Shown: positions 18,037 through 27,263, counted from the first letter of the stretch. The stretch is 64,000 bases of DNA from Ruminiclostridium cellobioparum subsp. termitidis CT1112 (GCF_000350485.1 NZ_AORV01000066.1:1-64000), one strand, 5' to 3'. Notes: generated from the letters alone by a model not told the origin. Made by a program: numbers and translations.

Positions 18037-19833
18037 TCAGAGTAAAGTGTACCCTTTGTCAAGGACAATTTGGTTTTTATTTTCAATAAGATAATATTGA
18101 TAATGTATTAACATTGCTTTTGGAATAGTCAATGGGTATACATCCGTAAGTACCTGTGTTTCAAATTCTCGGTTTAATAAATTCGGAGCAACATAAGCGG
18201 TAGCCATAGCTTTACCCTCCATGATCTGGCCCTTAAGTCCCGTCTGTCCGCCCTTTTCAAGCTCGGAGAACATATAGGGCAGGGCTTTCGCATCCATGGC
18301 AAGGATTGCGTTGTATTCGGCCCGATTGGCGTCGATATAATCCTGCGGATTGGAGGAGGTCAGCGGCGAGGACATGATAATATCGATGTTTTGCCCGATG
18401 GACCTTTCTGCCTCTTTGAGGCCATTCCCGGCAGACGGAGGGAGCTGCTCCGATTTTTTTCTGAACCATTCCAGCATACGGCGGCACTCGGAATACGGCA
18501 GTCCCCAAATATCCGACTCTCCGCTTTGCGTCAGACGGGTCAGCGCCAGCTTATATTCATACTCGCCGTGGAAGATATCCCAGTCCTTATGATGATAGAG
18601 CAGCAACATATAGGTTGTGCTTTCCGGATTCTCCCGGTCATCCGCCTCAACGGAAAGGGTATAGTAGACAGGATACAATTCATCGTAAGTAGGCCGGTAT
18701 CGTTCGGGAATGCGGCTTCTACTTGCCGTGTTGATCAGCTCTATGACAGGGCCCCATTCATCCTGATCTACGGCATATGCCTGCTTATTGTCGTCCTGCT
18801 CCGCAGTCCAACTCATATTCTTCACATTCTCCGCCGTCAGATCGGAGCGGCCTGCTTGGGGATTGGCGAGCAGAAGGAAAACAGCGGCCGACAGTATGAC
18901 GACCGAAGCAATGATTACCCAAAACGCAGGCTTTTTATAACGGAGCGCATTTTTTATCCGCGCCGCCACATGGCTCTCGCCGAAAGCCAGAGGACTCGCC
19001 GCGGGAAGCCCCTTTCCTTTCACCGACAGCGACAGCAGAGAGCCGGCGTAGCCGCCTTTCACACCAGCGCCCAGTCTGCGCAGCACACTTTCGTCGCAGG
19101 ACATCTCCATGTCCCGGCTCATGAGCAAAAAGGACAGCCACATCAGCGGATTGACCCAATGAAGGCTGAGCGAAAAAAAAGCGAGGGGCTTTATGAGGTA
19201 ATCCCGCCTGCGGATATGCGTGCGCTCGTGTTCCAACAAATAGGGCAGGCCAACCTCCCCGACGTTCACGGGCACATAGATTTTCGGGTGGATAAAGCCG
19301 CATACCAACGCCGTACCGATAGCGTCGGTCTCAAAGACATTGCCCTCCACGAAAGTTGCGGTTTGGAGCTTTCCTCTGATTTTCACATAGGAGACGACGC
19401 TGTAAATCAGCATCGCAATCACTCCGGTGATCCAGATAAGGCTTAAGACGGCTATCCATATCTGCATGGGATTTGTGCCTGCAGCCGGGACAGCCTGGGG
19501 CAGGACTGCGTTTACCGCGTTGCCAATACCGTGGGCGCCATATTGTATTGCAGGCGCTGGTAACTGTCCGATATCCCTCGGCACAAATTCAACCGCACTT
19601 CTGCCTTGTGCCATATTTAGGTGAACCGGTTTGACCAAACTTAGAAAGCTGAAAACCGAAACGAAAGAAAACGGGAAAACAAGCCGCAAAAGCACTGGAG
19701 CCCACAGGATATATGAAAAAATCTTCGGCGCCTTCCTTAACAACAGGCGGATAAGGATCACGCCGACAGAAACATAGGAGGCGGTTATGCTCATGTTCAG
19801 GACGGCCGTGAATACATCCTGCAGGGCGTTCAT
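18037..19833 (-). CDS. BlaR1/MecR1-type M56 membrane metallopeptidase sensor
   Basis: The 598-residue protein has four or five membrane helices in its first 340 residues. The M56 protease elements are present: ALVCGFIHPKIYVP (174-188) and the zinc motif HERTH (202-206), with a further acidic site in EMSCDESV. The roughly 270-residue C-terminal extracellular region lacks the SxxK/SxN/KTG penicillin-binding motifs of true BlaR1, so the sensed molecule is probably not a beta-lactam. The family cleaves a BlaI-type repressor on signal. It overlaps the blaI-like gene by 4 nt (ATGA). Sequence here is clearly GC-richer than the flanking loci. Confidence 0.88.
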   Translation of the reverse strand: MNALQDVFTAVLNMSITASYVSVGVILIRLLLRKAPKIFSYILWAPVLLRLVFPFSFVSVFSFLSLVKPVHLNMAQGRSAVEFVPRDIGQLPAPAIQYGAHGIGNAVNAVLPQAVPAAGTNPMQIWIAVLSLIWITGVIAMLIYSVVSYVKIRGKLQTATFVEGNVFETDAIGTALVCGFIHPKIYVPVNVGEVGLPYLLEHERTHIRRRDYLIKPLAFFSLSLHWVNPLMWLSFLLMSRDMEMSCDESVLRRLGAGVKGGYAGSLLSLSVKGKGLPAASPLAFGESHVAARIKNALRYKKPAFWVIIASVVILSAAVFLLLANPQAGRSDLTAENVKNMSWTAEQDDNKQAYAVDQDEWGPVIELINTASRSRIPERYRPTYDELYPVYYTLSVEADDRENPESTTYMLLLYHHKDWDIFHGEYEYKLALTRLTQSGESDIWGLPYSECRRMLEWFRKKSEQLPPSAGNGLKEAERSIGQNIDIIMSSPLTSSNPQDYIDANRAEYNAILAMDAKALPYMFSELEKGGQTGLKGQIMEGKAMATAYVAPNLLNREFETQVLTDVYPLTIPKAMLIHYQYYLIENKNQIVLDKGYTLL

Positions 19834-20189
19834 TTTACCGCCTCCTCAATGATCCGCTTCAGCTCCTCGGCCTCCTGTTCGGAAAGCTTCCTTTCATCAA
19901 GAAAAGCGGTCAGGAATTTCGGCAGCGATCCGGCAAAGGCTTTTCCAACCACGGCGCCGCTCTCATATTTTTGCACTTCCTCACACTTGATAAGCGCGGT
20001 AACAATCGCGTCTCTGTTTTGCAGAATGCCGCGGTCACAAAGCTTTTTCAGTACCGTATAAGTGGTTGATTTCTTCCAGCCGAGCCTGTCACTGCACAGC
20101 CGCACAAGCTCCGTAGAGTTGATCGGCTCTTCGTCCCAAATAATGTTGATGAATTTATATTCAGCGTCAAACAGCTTATATCTTTCCAT
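19830..20189 (-). CDS. BlaI/MecI/CopY-family winged-helix repressor
   Basis: The 119-residue repressor has the family's winged-helix DNA-binding half (EYKFINIIWDEEPINSTELV, then WKKSTTYTVLKKLCDRG) and a C-terminal dimerisation helix region (FLDERKLSEQEAEELKRII). It probably binds the large palindrome 18 nt upstream of its start and represses itself and the M56 gene translationally coupled behind it. The AAGGAG site is 8 nt before the ATG. The family's other members control beta-lactamases, copper export or peptide-antibiotic resistance; the target set here is unknown. Confidence 0.92.
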   Translation of the reverse strand: MERYKLFDAEYKFINIIWDEEPINSTELVRLCSDRLGWKKSTTYTVLKKLCDRGILQNRDAIVTALIKCEEVQKYESGAVVGKAFAGSLPKFLTAFLDERKLSEQEAEELKRIIEEAVK

Positions 20190-20206
20190 GCGGGCATCTC
20201 CTTAAG

Positions 20207-20247
20207 TTTATTGCAATAGACCTCGGATATAAGTCTATCGCAATAAA
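20207..20247. promoter_or_regulatory. Palindromic operator for the BlaI-type repressor
   Basis: The arms 20207-20221 (TTTATTGCAATAGAC) and 20233-20247 are complementary at 14 of 15 positions around an 11-nt spacer, immediately upstream of the blaI-like gene. Each arm also holds a TTATTGCAATA near-palindrome. Position and symmetry indicate an autoregulatory operator. Confidence 0.75.
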
Positions 20248-20392
20248 CCTTTTTTTGTCAATAGCTCCGGGTGACATCGGCTCAATCAGCACAATAACCG
20301 GCAACATTAACACATACAACTCTAATTCGGTACGGTTCGTTGCTATTGCGAGAATCGCGGATACAAGGGTTAATCCTCAGAAAACCACTGTA

Positions 20393-21262
20393 TTACATGT
20401 TTGAAACACTCTGACCACGCATGATATATTTTTTCACTGCTGCGGAGGCAGGTGAAACGGGACGGGGATCAAACGCAGAATAGTTGGTGGCAGGTTGTGC
20501 CGAAATATTGGTAAATTCGATGGGCAACCCTGCCGAAGTATAAAAGCTCATTCCATCCTGCAGGTGGAAATGAAGATGCGGTTCAGAAGTGTTACCCGAA
20601 TTACCGCAAGAAGCAATACACTGTCCGCGTTTTACTTTATCGCCAACCTTCACACGGATGCTTGCGGGCTTCAAATGGGCCAAAAGCCCGTATTCCTTAT
20701 CGGAGTGACGAATGAGTATGTAGTTGCCCCGTATATCCCGCGCAGAGCAATCAACCTTGCCCTTGCCTAACAGGAGGCTGTCGGGGTATCCGGCTCGCAC
20801 CTCAACCACTTCACCATCCGCGGGAACTAAAACTTCTTTGCTGTAACAATAATAGTCTGTTGCGTTTGTTTGGTCGCCGGAAAAGCTGTGTCCTTCCTCA
20901 TCGAGAATCACGAAATCATAAGCATACCGTTGTGTCTGGATTCCCCATGAATGGGAAGATGCCTTGTCAACACCTCCGTTTACCGCTGTCCATACGCCCT
21001 GAAAGGGCAGAGAATATTGCACTTTACATTGGTAATTCTCTGCATTTGGTATGTGAGAGCCGTACCGGAAAAGAACGGTCAGCATACCCCATAACTGTTT
21101 TAGAGACTGTAGAAAAACAGGCAGATTATAAAAGATACCGACAAAGCCAAAGAGCCAGAACAGCCATAAGAAATTCAACAGCTTATTATCAAAAATCAGG
21201 CTCAGCAGACCTAAAAGCCCTAAGTATTGGATTTTATCGCAAAGCCGCACCAAACGTTTCAA
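20393..21262 (-). CDS. Membrane-anchored M23-family metallopeptidase
   Basis: The 289-residue protein has N-terminal hydrophobic helices (about residues 12-45) and an M23 lysostaphin-type domain at about 95-250. Zinc ligands are visible in the H-x(n)-D pair of SSHSWGIQTQRYAYDF and in HLHFH. VPADGEVVEV and GNYILIRHSD are typical strands. It would cut peptidoglycan cross-bridges or another peptide at the cell surface. It starts with TTG at 21262 overlapping the stop of the HTH gene, with AGGAGG upstream, so the three genes 21815-20393 form a coupled operon. Confidence 0.88.
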   Translation of the reverse strand: MKRLVRLCDKIQYLGLLGLLSLIFDNKLLNFLWLFWLFGFVGIFYNLPVFLQSLKQLWGMLTVLFRYGSHIPNAENYQCKVQYSLPFQGVWTAVNGGVDKASSHSWGIQTQRYAYDFVILDEEGHSFSGDQTNATDYYCYSKEVLVPADGEVVEVRAGYPDSLLLGKGKVDCSARDIRGNYILIRHSDKEYGLLAHLKPASIRVKVGDKVKRGQCIASCGNSGNTSEPHLHFHLQDGMSFYTSAGLPIEFTNISAQPATNYSAFDPRPVSPASAAVKKYIMRGQSVSNM

Positions 21263-21471
21263 CCTTTTCCCTCCTCACTAAACGAAAACAGTTCCTCCAC
21301 CGTACAGGAAAACACCTTGGCAATATCCATAGCGAGCTTCAACGATGGGTTATATCGGCCTTTTTCCAGATTGATAATAGTTTCCCGCCGCACACCGACC
21401 AGCCCAGCCAGTTCGTCCTGTGTCAAATTCTGCAGTGCCCTGTACTCACGCATTTTCGTAATCAAAGCCAT
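21259..21471 (-). CDS. Small XRE-family HTH regulator
   Basis: The 70-residue protein is a compact HTH_3 domain: LTQDELAGLVGVRRETIINLE, then KLAMDIAKVFSCTVEELFSF. Members of this subgroup often sit beside short membrane proteins and regulate their own operon. The ATG at 21471 overlaps the preceding gene's end; a GTG at 21480 is an alternative. The 14-bp-arm dyad at 21828-21870 is its likely target. Confidence 0.88.
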   Translation of the reverse strand: MALITKMREYRALQNLTQDELAGLVGVRRETIINLEKGRYNPSLKLAMDIAKVFSCTVEELFSFSEEGKG

Positions 21472-21473
21472 GT

Positions 21474-21815
21474 TCAGCACCCCCGCTGTTCTTTTATCTC
21501 AAGAACCATGAGGGCAATAGTAAAGCAGAACACAGAAACGACATAGCAGGATGCCAACGCCATATTGCTTGTTATAAATTCCGGGAATAGAGTACGTATA
21601 ATGAGTGCAAGCCCGGTGGCGCCCACCCCCGAAAAGAAGCCGATACTTGCTGCTCTTCTGACATTCTGTTGAAACATTTCATCCGGTGTCACAAAGAAAT
21701 AGCGGACATAATAAGTAAAACCCAAAAAACCTAGGAATGGCTTATGTTCCGTAACTATGCCCAAAATCCCTATAAGCGCAAGTATGGATAAAAATCCTAA
21801 TTTATTAACTTTCAT
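21474..21815 (-). CDS. DUF3796-like small membrane protein
   Basis: The 113-residue protein has an N-terminal hydrophobic segment (FLSILALIGILGIV), the short conserved-looking stretch FLGFTYYVRYFFVTPDEMF, and two further membrane helices. The pattern fits the DUF3796 family, which commonly precedes an XRE-type gene; function is unknown. The start at 21815 has GGAG 8 nt upstream. It leads the three-gene operon with the HTH and M23 genes. Confidence 0.7.
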   Translation of the reverse strand: MKVNKLGFLSILALIGILGIVTEHKPFLGFLGFTYYVRYFFVTPDEMFQQNVRRAASIGFFSGVGATGLALIIRTLFPEFITSNMALASCYVVSVFCFTIALMVLEIKEQRGC

Positions 21816-21827
21816 AGCGGGTCTCCA

Positions 21828-21870
21828 ATAGTGGTATATTTATAACATTATGTTAGAAATATACCACTAT
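21828..21870. promoter_or_regulatory. Perfect 14-bp-arm dyad upstream of the DUF3796/HTH/M23 operon
   Basis: The arms ATAGTGGTATATTT (21828-21841) and its exact complement (21857-21870) are separated by 15 nt. The dyad lies 13 nt before the first start codon. The lack of a T-run and the location favour an operator over a terminator. Confidence 0.7.
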
Positions 21871-22065
21871 GAAGATCTCATGTCAATAAGCCTGAAGAAT
21901 CTGTAACTATTAAGCGATAAATCATTCATATGAAGCAAACTTAATAGGCCAAAAATGAATAGGGCTACCTCATAGGGAATGGAGGAGATTCCTTAAGAAC
22001 GGTTTGTTTGCTTTTATTCGTTTCTCCGTATATACTAAAAGAAACATTCGATGCGGAGGACAAAT

Positions 22066-22254
22066 ATGCTTGACTATATTTCCGTGCAACAGGCGGCTGA
22101 TAAATGGGGAATTTCAGAGCGCAGGATTCAGAAGCTCTGCGAAGAAAGCCGGATTGACGGAGCAGTCCGATTTGGACATGCCTGGGCGATACCGAAAGCT
22201 GTGGAAAAGCCGGCAGATAAACGGAAGACAAGGAGGACCCGTGATGAGAAATAG
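22066..22254 (+). CDS. Small excisionase/MerR-like HTH protein
   Basis: The 62-residue protein reads as a single helix-turn-helix of the excisionase-like group: ISVQQAADKWGISERRIQKLC, then GAVRFGHAWAIPK. The start at 22066 has GCGGAGGA 5 nt upstream; a more distal ATG at 22051 has none. It overlaps the response-regulator gene by 11 nt, so it is co-translated with it and may help control the two-component/exporter operon. Whether it acts as an excisionase or simple regulator cannot be told. Confidence 0.75.
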   Translation: MLDYISVQQAADKWGISERRIQKLCEESRIDGAVRFGHAWAIPKAVEKPADKRKTRRTRDEK

Positions 22255-22942
22255 AATTTTACTTTTAGAAGATGATATCAGCCTGATTGACGGTTTGCAG
22301 TATTCACTGAAGAAAAATGGGTTTGAACTTGAAATAGCCCGAACAGTCAAGGAGGCTATCGGATTCATTTCAGAGAACCGATTTGACCTGCTGCTGCTCG
22401 ATGTCGCCTTGCCCGACGGAACGGGCTTTTCCGTATGCGAACAGGTGAGAAAGAGTGGAAATCAGATCCCTATTATTTTTTTGACCGCTTCCGACGAAGA
22501 AGTCAATGTAATCCGGGGACTTGACAGCGGCGGGGATGATTACATTACAAAGCCTTTTAAGCTTGGCGAATTATGCTCGCGCATCAGCGCGCTTCTGCGA
22601 CGAGCCGGCGTTTCCAAACCATCGCAGTCAAACACGCTCGATCTCGGGGACATTTCGATCTATTTGCTTGGAAGCCGCGTTTTGCTTAAAGGAAAGCCTT
22701 TGGAATTGACAGGCGCTGAATATCGGCTTCTCTGCCTGTTGGTTCGAAACGCCGGGCACGTGACGACACGAAACGTAATATTGAATGAACTGTGGGACGG
22801 CACCGGGGACTTTGTCGATGACAATACGCTTTCCGTTTATATCCGCCGCCTGCGGGAAAAGGTGGAGGACGATCCGTCGCATCCCGAACGCCTGATCACG
22901 GTGCGGGGGTTCGGCTACCAGTGGAAAGAGGTGTCAGAATGA
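22244..22942 (+). CDS. OmpR-family response regulator
   Basis: The 232-residue regulator has a receiver domain (LLLEDD, phosphoacceptor D in LLLDVALPDG, K in YITKPF) and a winged-helix output domain ending in VRGFGYQWK. The start at 22244 (MRNRILLLEDD) follows AAGGAGGA; a longer frame from 22004 is spurious. Its stop overlaps the kinase start. With the kinase and the ABC exporter it resembles the antimicrobial-peptide or cell-envelope stress modules of Firmicutes. Confidence 0.92.
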   Translation: MRNRILLLEDDISLIDGLQYSLKKNGFELEIARTVKEAIGFISENRFDLLLLDVALPDGTGFSVCEQVRKSGNQIPIIFLTASDEEVNVIRGLDSGGDDYITKPFKLGELCSRISALLRRAGVSKPSQSNTLDLGDISIYLLGSRVLLKGKPLELTGAEYRLLCLLVRNAGHVTTRNVILNELWDGTGDFVDDNTLSVYIRRLREKVEDDPSHPERLITVRGFGYQWKEVSE

Positions 22943-24169
22943 GCTTTTGGAGAGAAAAACAGTCCCGACATTTTTTCCTTGGCCTGATCGCCCTTTCGAT
23001 CCTTTTGCTTGGCTTTGGCTCGTTACTGTGTATAGGACAAACGCAGGCCGCAAAAGAAATGCTGCTGTCACACGACAGCGCCGTTGCCGGTTCCCTTTTG
23101 GATCAGGGGGTATCGCCGGATATAATTGCTTCCGCTGTCGCGAACACACAGGACGATGGGCAAGGGAAAATTTTTCTCACACAGCTCGGCTATACGGAAG
23201 AAACCTCCGCCCGTTTTCTGCCTGCCGTCTCCGGTTTTGAGGCAGTTACCTTTCGGGCGGTTCTATTCGGTACGCTGAGCTTTCTAGTCATTCTCCTCGC
23301 TTTATGCTGCGCTTTTTTTTATCAGAAGAGATAGGCTGTACCGCCAGGCCATGAACGTCATTCTTGCGTTTTCGGAAGGCAATTTCACGGCGCATTTGCC
23401 GCGCTCGGACGAAGGCACCCTGTATCGGCTGTTCGCTTCCGTCGACAGCCTCGCGTCTGCACTGCAGGCCAAGGGAGAAACGGAATATCAGATAAAGGAA
23501 TTTTTGAAAAACACGGTTTCGGATATTTCCCATCAATTAAAAACACCCCTCGCAGCGCTTAATATGTACAACGAGATTATTTCGGAAGAGCCGGATAACC
23601 CCGCGGCCGTCGCCGAGTTTTCGCAAAAAACAACGACGGCTCTCGGCCGCATGGAGCAGCTGATACAGTCGCTTCTCAAAATCACACGCCTTGATGCCGG
23701 AAGCATCCCGTTTGAAAAAGCACCGCATCGGATATCCGAAATTGCGGCGCAGGCAATTTCGGAATTGACGACAAGGGCCAGCCATGAAGAAAAACAGATC
23801 ATCGTAAGCGGACAGCCGGAGGAACAGCTTGTCTGTGATTTTGGGTGGACAAGCGAGGCCGTGGGGAATATCGTCAAGAATGCTTTGGACCACACAGGCC
23901 TCGACGGTCATATCCATATTTCGTGGGAACGGTCTCCGGCTATGGTGCGTATTACAATTACGGATGATGGAGTCGGCATTGCCCCGGAAGATATCCATCA
24001 TATTTTCAAACGCTTTTACCGCAGTAAAAATTCCAAGGATATACAAGGCGTCGGCCTTGGCCTTTCCTTAGCAAAAGCCATTGTCGAGGGCCAGGGAGGG
24101 ATTCTGTCCGTACAGAGCACCCCCAATGTCGGTACGACCTTCATCTTATCCTTCCTTACAGAATTGTAA
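22939..24169 (+). CDS. Sensor histidine kinase, split by a frameshift at a T8 run
   Basis: The N-terminal part (22939-23334) has a membrane helix, a short extracellular region and a second helix, then stops at 23334. The C-terminal part, in another frame from about 23330, holds the HAMP-like linker, the phosphoacceptor H in SDISHQLKTPLAAL, the N box NIVKNALDHT, and DDGVGI and GVGLGLSL of the ATPase. At 23313-23320 eight T's occur. Seven would join the parts as AFFIRRDRLYRQAM, a natural HAMP junction. The gene may be phase-variable, inactivated, read by slippage, or miscalled in the assembly. It overlaps the regulator by 4 nt. Confidence 0.8.
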
Positions 24170-24230
24170 GCTGATCGTCACCTGGGTGTAAGCTGTGCCT
24201 GTTATTCTTAAAGGAAGGAGGATGATAACA

Positions 24231-24914
24231 ATGCAGATATTAAAAGTTGAAAAGCTCTGTAAAACATACGGCAAGGGAGAAACGCGGGTCGACGCCCTAA
24301 AAGATATATCCTTTACGGTGGAAAAGGGTGAATTCGCGGCGGTCATAGGCGAATCCGGCTCAGGCAAAAGCACCTTGCTAAACTGTACCGGAGGTTTGGA
24401 TCATCCAACCTCAGGCAAAGTATTTCTGGAGGGCAAGGATCTGTTCTCGATGAAGGAGCAAGATCGGACTGTTTTCCGGCGCAGAAATATCGGATTTGTA
24501 TTTCAGTCCTATCAATTGGTACCGGAATTAACGGTGGAACAAAATATTGTTTTTCCGCTTCTCCTGGATTATCAAAAACCTGATCCGGCTTCGGTCAATG
24601 AGATTTTACAGGTATTGGGGCTGACAGAACGAAGGGGACATCTTCCCAGCCAGCTTTCCGGAGGACAGCAGCAGCGTGCGGCAATCGGCCGCGCACTGGT
24701 TACCAGGCCCATGCTGATTCTGGCCGACGAACCGACCGGTAATTTGGACAGCAAAAACAGCCGGGATGTGATCGATCTGCTTGTGAAGGCCTCCCGGCAT
24801 TACCAGCAGACGATTTTGATGATTACCCATAATATCAACCTGACCTCCTCGACAGACCGTGTCCTGCGGGTAACGGACGGCGTGCTTGCCGATCTGGGAG
24901 GGGTGCGGGGATGA
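24231..24914 (+). CDS. MacB/LolD-type ABC transporter ATP-binding protein
   Basis: The 227-residue ATPase has a Walker A (GESGSGKST), Q-loop (FVFQSYQL), signature LSGGQQQR, Walker B ([12 protein letters not shown]) and H-loop (MITHN). It powers the adjacent FtsX-like permease. The start at 24231 follows AAGGAAGGAGG; ATG 24222 is too close to that site. Its stop overlaps the permease start. Such systems export or remove peptide antibiotics and lipoproteins; the substrate here is not known. Confidence 0.93.
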   Translation: MQILKVEKLCKTYGKGETRVDALKDISFTVEKGEFAAVIGESGSGKSTLLNCTGGLDHPTSGKVFLEGKDLFSMKEQDRTVFRRRNIGFVFQSYQLVPELTVEQNIVFPLLLDYQKPDPASVNEILQVLGLTERRGHLPSQLSGGQQQRAAIGRALVTRPMLILADEPTGNLDSKNSRDVIDLLVKASRHYQQTILMITHNINLTSSTDRVLRVTDGVLADLGGVRG

Positions 24915-27247
24915 AAAGCTATCTGGACCTTATCCCTATTTCCGCCAAAGCCCATAAAATGCAAAACCGGATGACCCGGATCTGCATTGTACTTGCGGTT
25001 TTCCTTGTTACCGCTATTTTTGGCATGGCGGATATGGAAATGCGCAGCCAAGAGTTGCGGGCAATCAAAGGATATGGGAACTGGCATGCGGCATTCACCG
25101 GTATTGATGAACAGGCCGCGGCAATGATCGCCGCCCGGCCGGAGGCTAAAGTCTCTGGGTGGTATGGTTACCTTGGAGAGGAAAGCGACTATACGGTCTT
25201 GGGAAAATCCGTCGGTGCTGCGGGGGTGGATAAGAATGTGTTTGAAGCCATCTTCCCCACAAAGCTTACCGAGGGAGTATATCCAGCAAAAAAGAACGAG
25301 GTTGTCTTAACCGAAAACGCGAAAAACGGTCTTGGCATCAACGTGGGCGACACCATCACACTGGAACATCTGGGTTCCGAACCGGTGCGGCTTTTTGTCG
25401 TAGGCTTTGCTGAAGCAACCTCAAAACTGCTAAAACAGGATACTTATGCTCTGCTGCTTACGACGGAAGGGTTTCATTCGGCAATACCCCAGGAGCTGTA
25501 CACCGGTCAATTCATGGTTCAGCTTTCCAAATACTGCAATATGCAAAAGGTCATTGCTGATATCACACAGCAATACCGGCTGACTGACAAACAAGTATCG
25601 CAGAATGCCGTACTGCTCGGAATGATCGGCCAGAGCGGCGACAGCTATATGCTCGCGCTTTACGGCACCGCCGCCGTTTTGTTTGTGGTGGTGCTGCTGG
25701 CCGGTATTCTGATGATTGCAAGCAGCCTGAATAGCAATGTGATGCAAAGAACAGAATTCTTTGGCATGATGCGCTGCCTGGGTTCTACCAAAAAGCAAAT
25801 TATGCGGTTCGTTCGCCTGGAGGGGCTGCAATGGTGTAAAACAGCGATCCCATTGGGGCTTGGGATGGGAATGGTGATCGTGTGGGTTTTATGCGCGCTG
25901 TTGAAGTTTTTAAGCCCCGGCTATTTTGCCGAAATGCCGTCCTTTGGCATCAGCTGGATCGGCCTTCTGTCCGGTATTGCGGTAGGCATTTTTACGGTGC
26001 TTTTAGCCGCGAGATCTCCGGCCAAAAAGGCGGCTCGGGTCTCTCCTCTGACAGCGGCTTCCGGAAATGCCAATTCCCTTCAGTCTCCTCGCACAGCGGC
26101 CAATACAGCCATTTTCAAGGTTGATGTCTCTCTTGGCATCCACCACGCCAAAGCAAGCAAAAAGAATTTCCTTTTGATGGTTGGCTCCTTTGCCCTTAGC
26201 ATCGTACTGTTTCTCTGCTTCTCAACAGCGGTCGACTTTATGCACCATGCCCTCAAGCCGCTAAGACCGTGGACGCCGGATCTTTCCATCATCAGCGCGG
26301 ATAATACCCTCTCCATCGACAGCCGGCTGGTGGAAGCATTGCAGGATAATCCGAAAGTAAAACGGGCATATGGGCGAATGTTTGCCTATGATGTTCCTGT
26401 AAAAACAGCCGGGCAGGAAAGGATGATCAACCTGATCTCCTATGAGGAGCATCAGGTTTCATGGGCCAGTGAAAGCCTGCTGGAAGGTTCTCTCGAAGAT
26501 GTAATGCAGAAGGATGATAGGGTCCTGATCGTTTATGACCCGGAAAGCACCCTGCATGCCGGGGATACGCTTGCCCTTGATTTGGGGAACGGACAAAAGG
26601 AAGTCGCTGTGGCAGGGCTACTTTCTTCCAGCCCGTTTGATCGCGTAAAAGGGGTTGAGACGGTTATCTGCTCTGAAACGACATTCCGGCAGCTGACCGG
26701 CGAAACAGGCTATACCATCATTGATATCCAGCTTTCCAATCAGGCGACGGATGATGACGTAAGTGCTATCCGTTCCCTGGCAGGCCCCCACATACAGTTT
26801 TCTGATCAGCGTGCAGGCAATCATGAAGCAAGAGGCGCCTTTTATTCGATGGCGCTGTTCATGTACGGTTTTCTGGTGATTATTGCATTGATCACCATAT
26901 TCAATATTGTGAATAGCGTTTCTATGAGTGTTTCAGCGCGCATTAAACAGTACGGCGCTATGCGCGCAATCGGTATGAGCGACCGTCAGCTGTTAAAAAT
27001 GGTGGCGGCGGAGGCTGTCACGTATTCTGCTGCGGGCAGTGCCGCAGGATGCATTCTGGGATTGCCGTTGCATAAGTTCTTGTTCGAGGAGATGATAACC
27101 GCCCACTGGGGCGATCTGTGGCAGCTTCCGCTGGGGGCGCTCGGAGTGATTGTGGCGATTGTTATGATCACATCCATCTTTGCTGTGAGCGGTCCGGCAA
27201 GACGGATTCATAATATGTCCATTGTTGATACGATCAATGCGCAGTAA
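24911..27247 (+). CDS. FtsX-like ABC permease (MacB/BceB-type, two FtsX domains)
   Basis: The 778-residue protein has an N-terminal helix, an extracellular MacB-like periplasmic core, three helices (about 245-375, with the LGSTKKQI FtsX motif), a long second extracellular domain, and a second FtsX domain near the C-terminus (AIGMSDRQL). It forms the membrane part of the transporter with the ATPase just upstream and is probably induced by the linked two-component system. The ATGA overlap shows coupling. Confidence 0.9.
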   Translation: MKSYLDLIPISAKAHKMQNRMTRICIVLAVFLVTAIFGMADMEMRSQELRAIKGYGNWHAAFTGIDEQAAAMIAARPEAKVSGWYGYLGEESDYTVLGKSVGAAGVDKNVFEAIFPTKLTEGVYPAKKNEVVLTENAKNGLGINVGDTITLEHLGSEPVRLFVVGFAEATSKLLKQDTYALLLTTEGFHSAIPQELYTGQFMVQLSKYCNMQKVIADITQQYRLTDKQVSQNAVLLGMIGQSGDSYMLALYGTAAVLFVVVLLAGILMIASSLNSNVMQRTEFFGMMRCLGSTKKQIMRFVRLEGLQWCKTAIPLGLGMGMVIVWVLCALLKFLSPGYFAEMPSFGISWIGLLSGIAVGIFTVLLAARSPAKKAARVSPLTAASGNANSLQSPRTAANTAIFKVDVSLGIHHAKASKKNFLLMVGSFALSIVLFLCFSTAVDFMHHALKPLRPWTPDLSIISADNTLSIDSRLVEALQDNPKVKRAYGRMFAYDVPVKTAGQERMINLISYEEHQVSWASESLLEGSLEDVMQKDDRVLIVYDPESTLHAGDTLALDLGNGQKEVAVAGLLSSSPFDRVKGVETVICSETTFRQLTGETGYTIIDIQLSNQATDDDVSAIRSLAGPHIQFSDQRAGNHEARGAFYSMALFMYGFLVIIALITIFNIVNSVSMSVSARIKQYGAMRAIGMSDRQLLKMVAAEAVTYSAAGSAAGCILGLPLHKFLFEEMITAHWGDLWQLPLGALGVIVAIVMITSIFAVSGPARRIHNMSIVDTINAQ

Positions 27248-27263
27248 AATAATATTACTTAGT

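Noticed and set aside
18391-19446. 351-residue plus-strand frame antisense to the BlaR1-type gene
   Set aside because: It is a shadow caused by GC-rich codon bias; it has no ribosome site and low-complexity His/Arg/Gln composition, and the minus strand carries a full M56 protein.
20860-21546. 228-residue plus-strand frame over the M23 and HTH genes
   Set aside because: It lacks family motifs and a ribosome site, and it crosses the boundary of two well-supported minus-strand genes.
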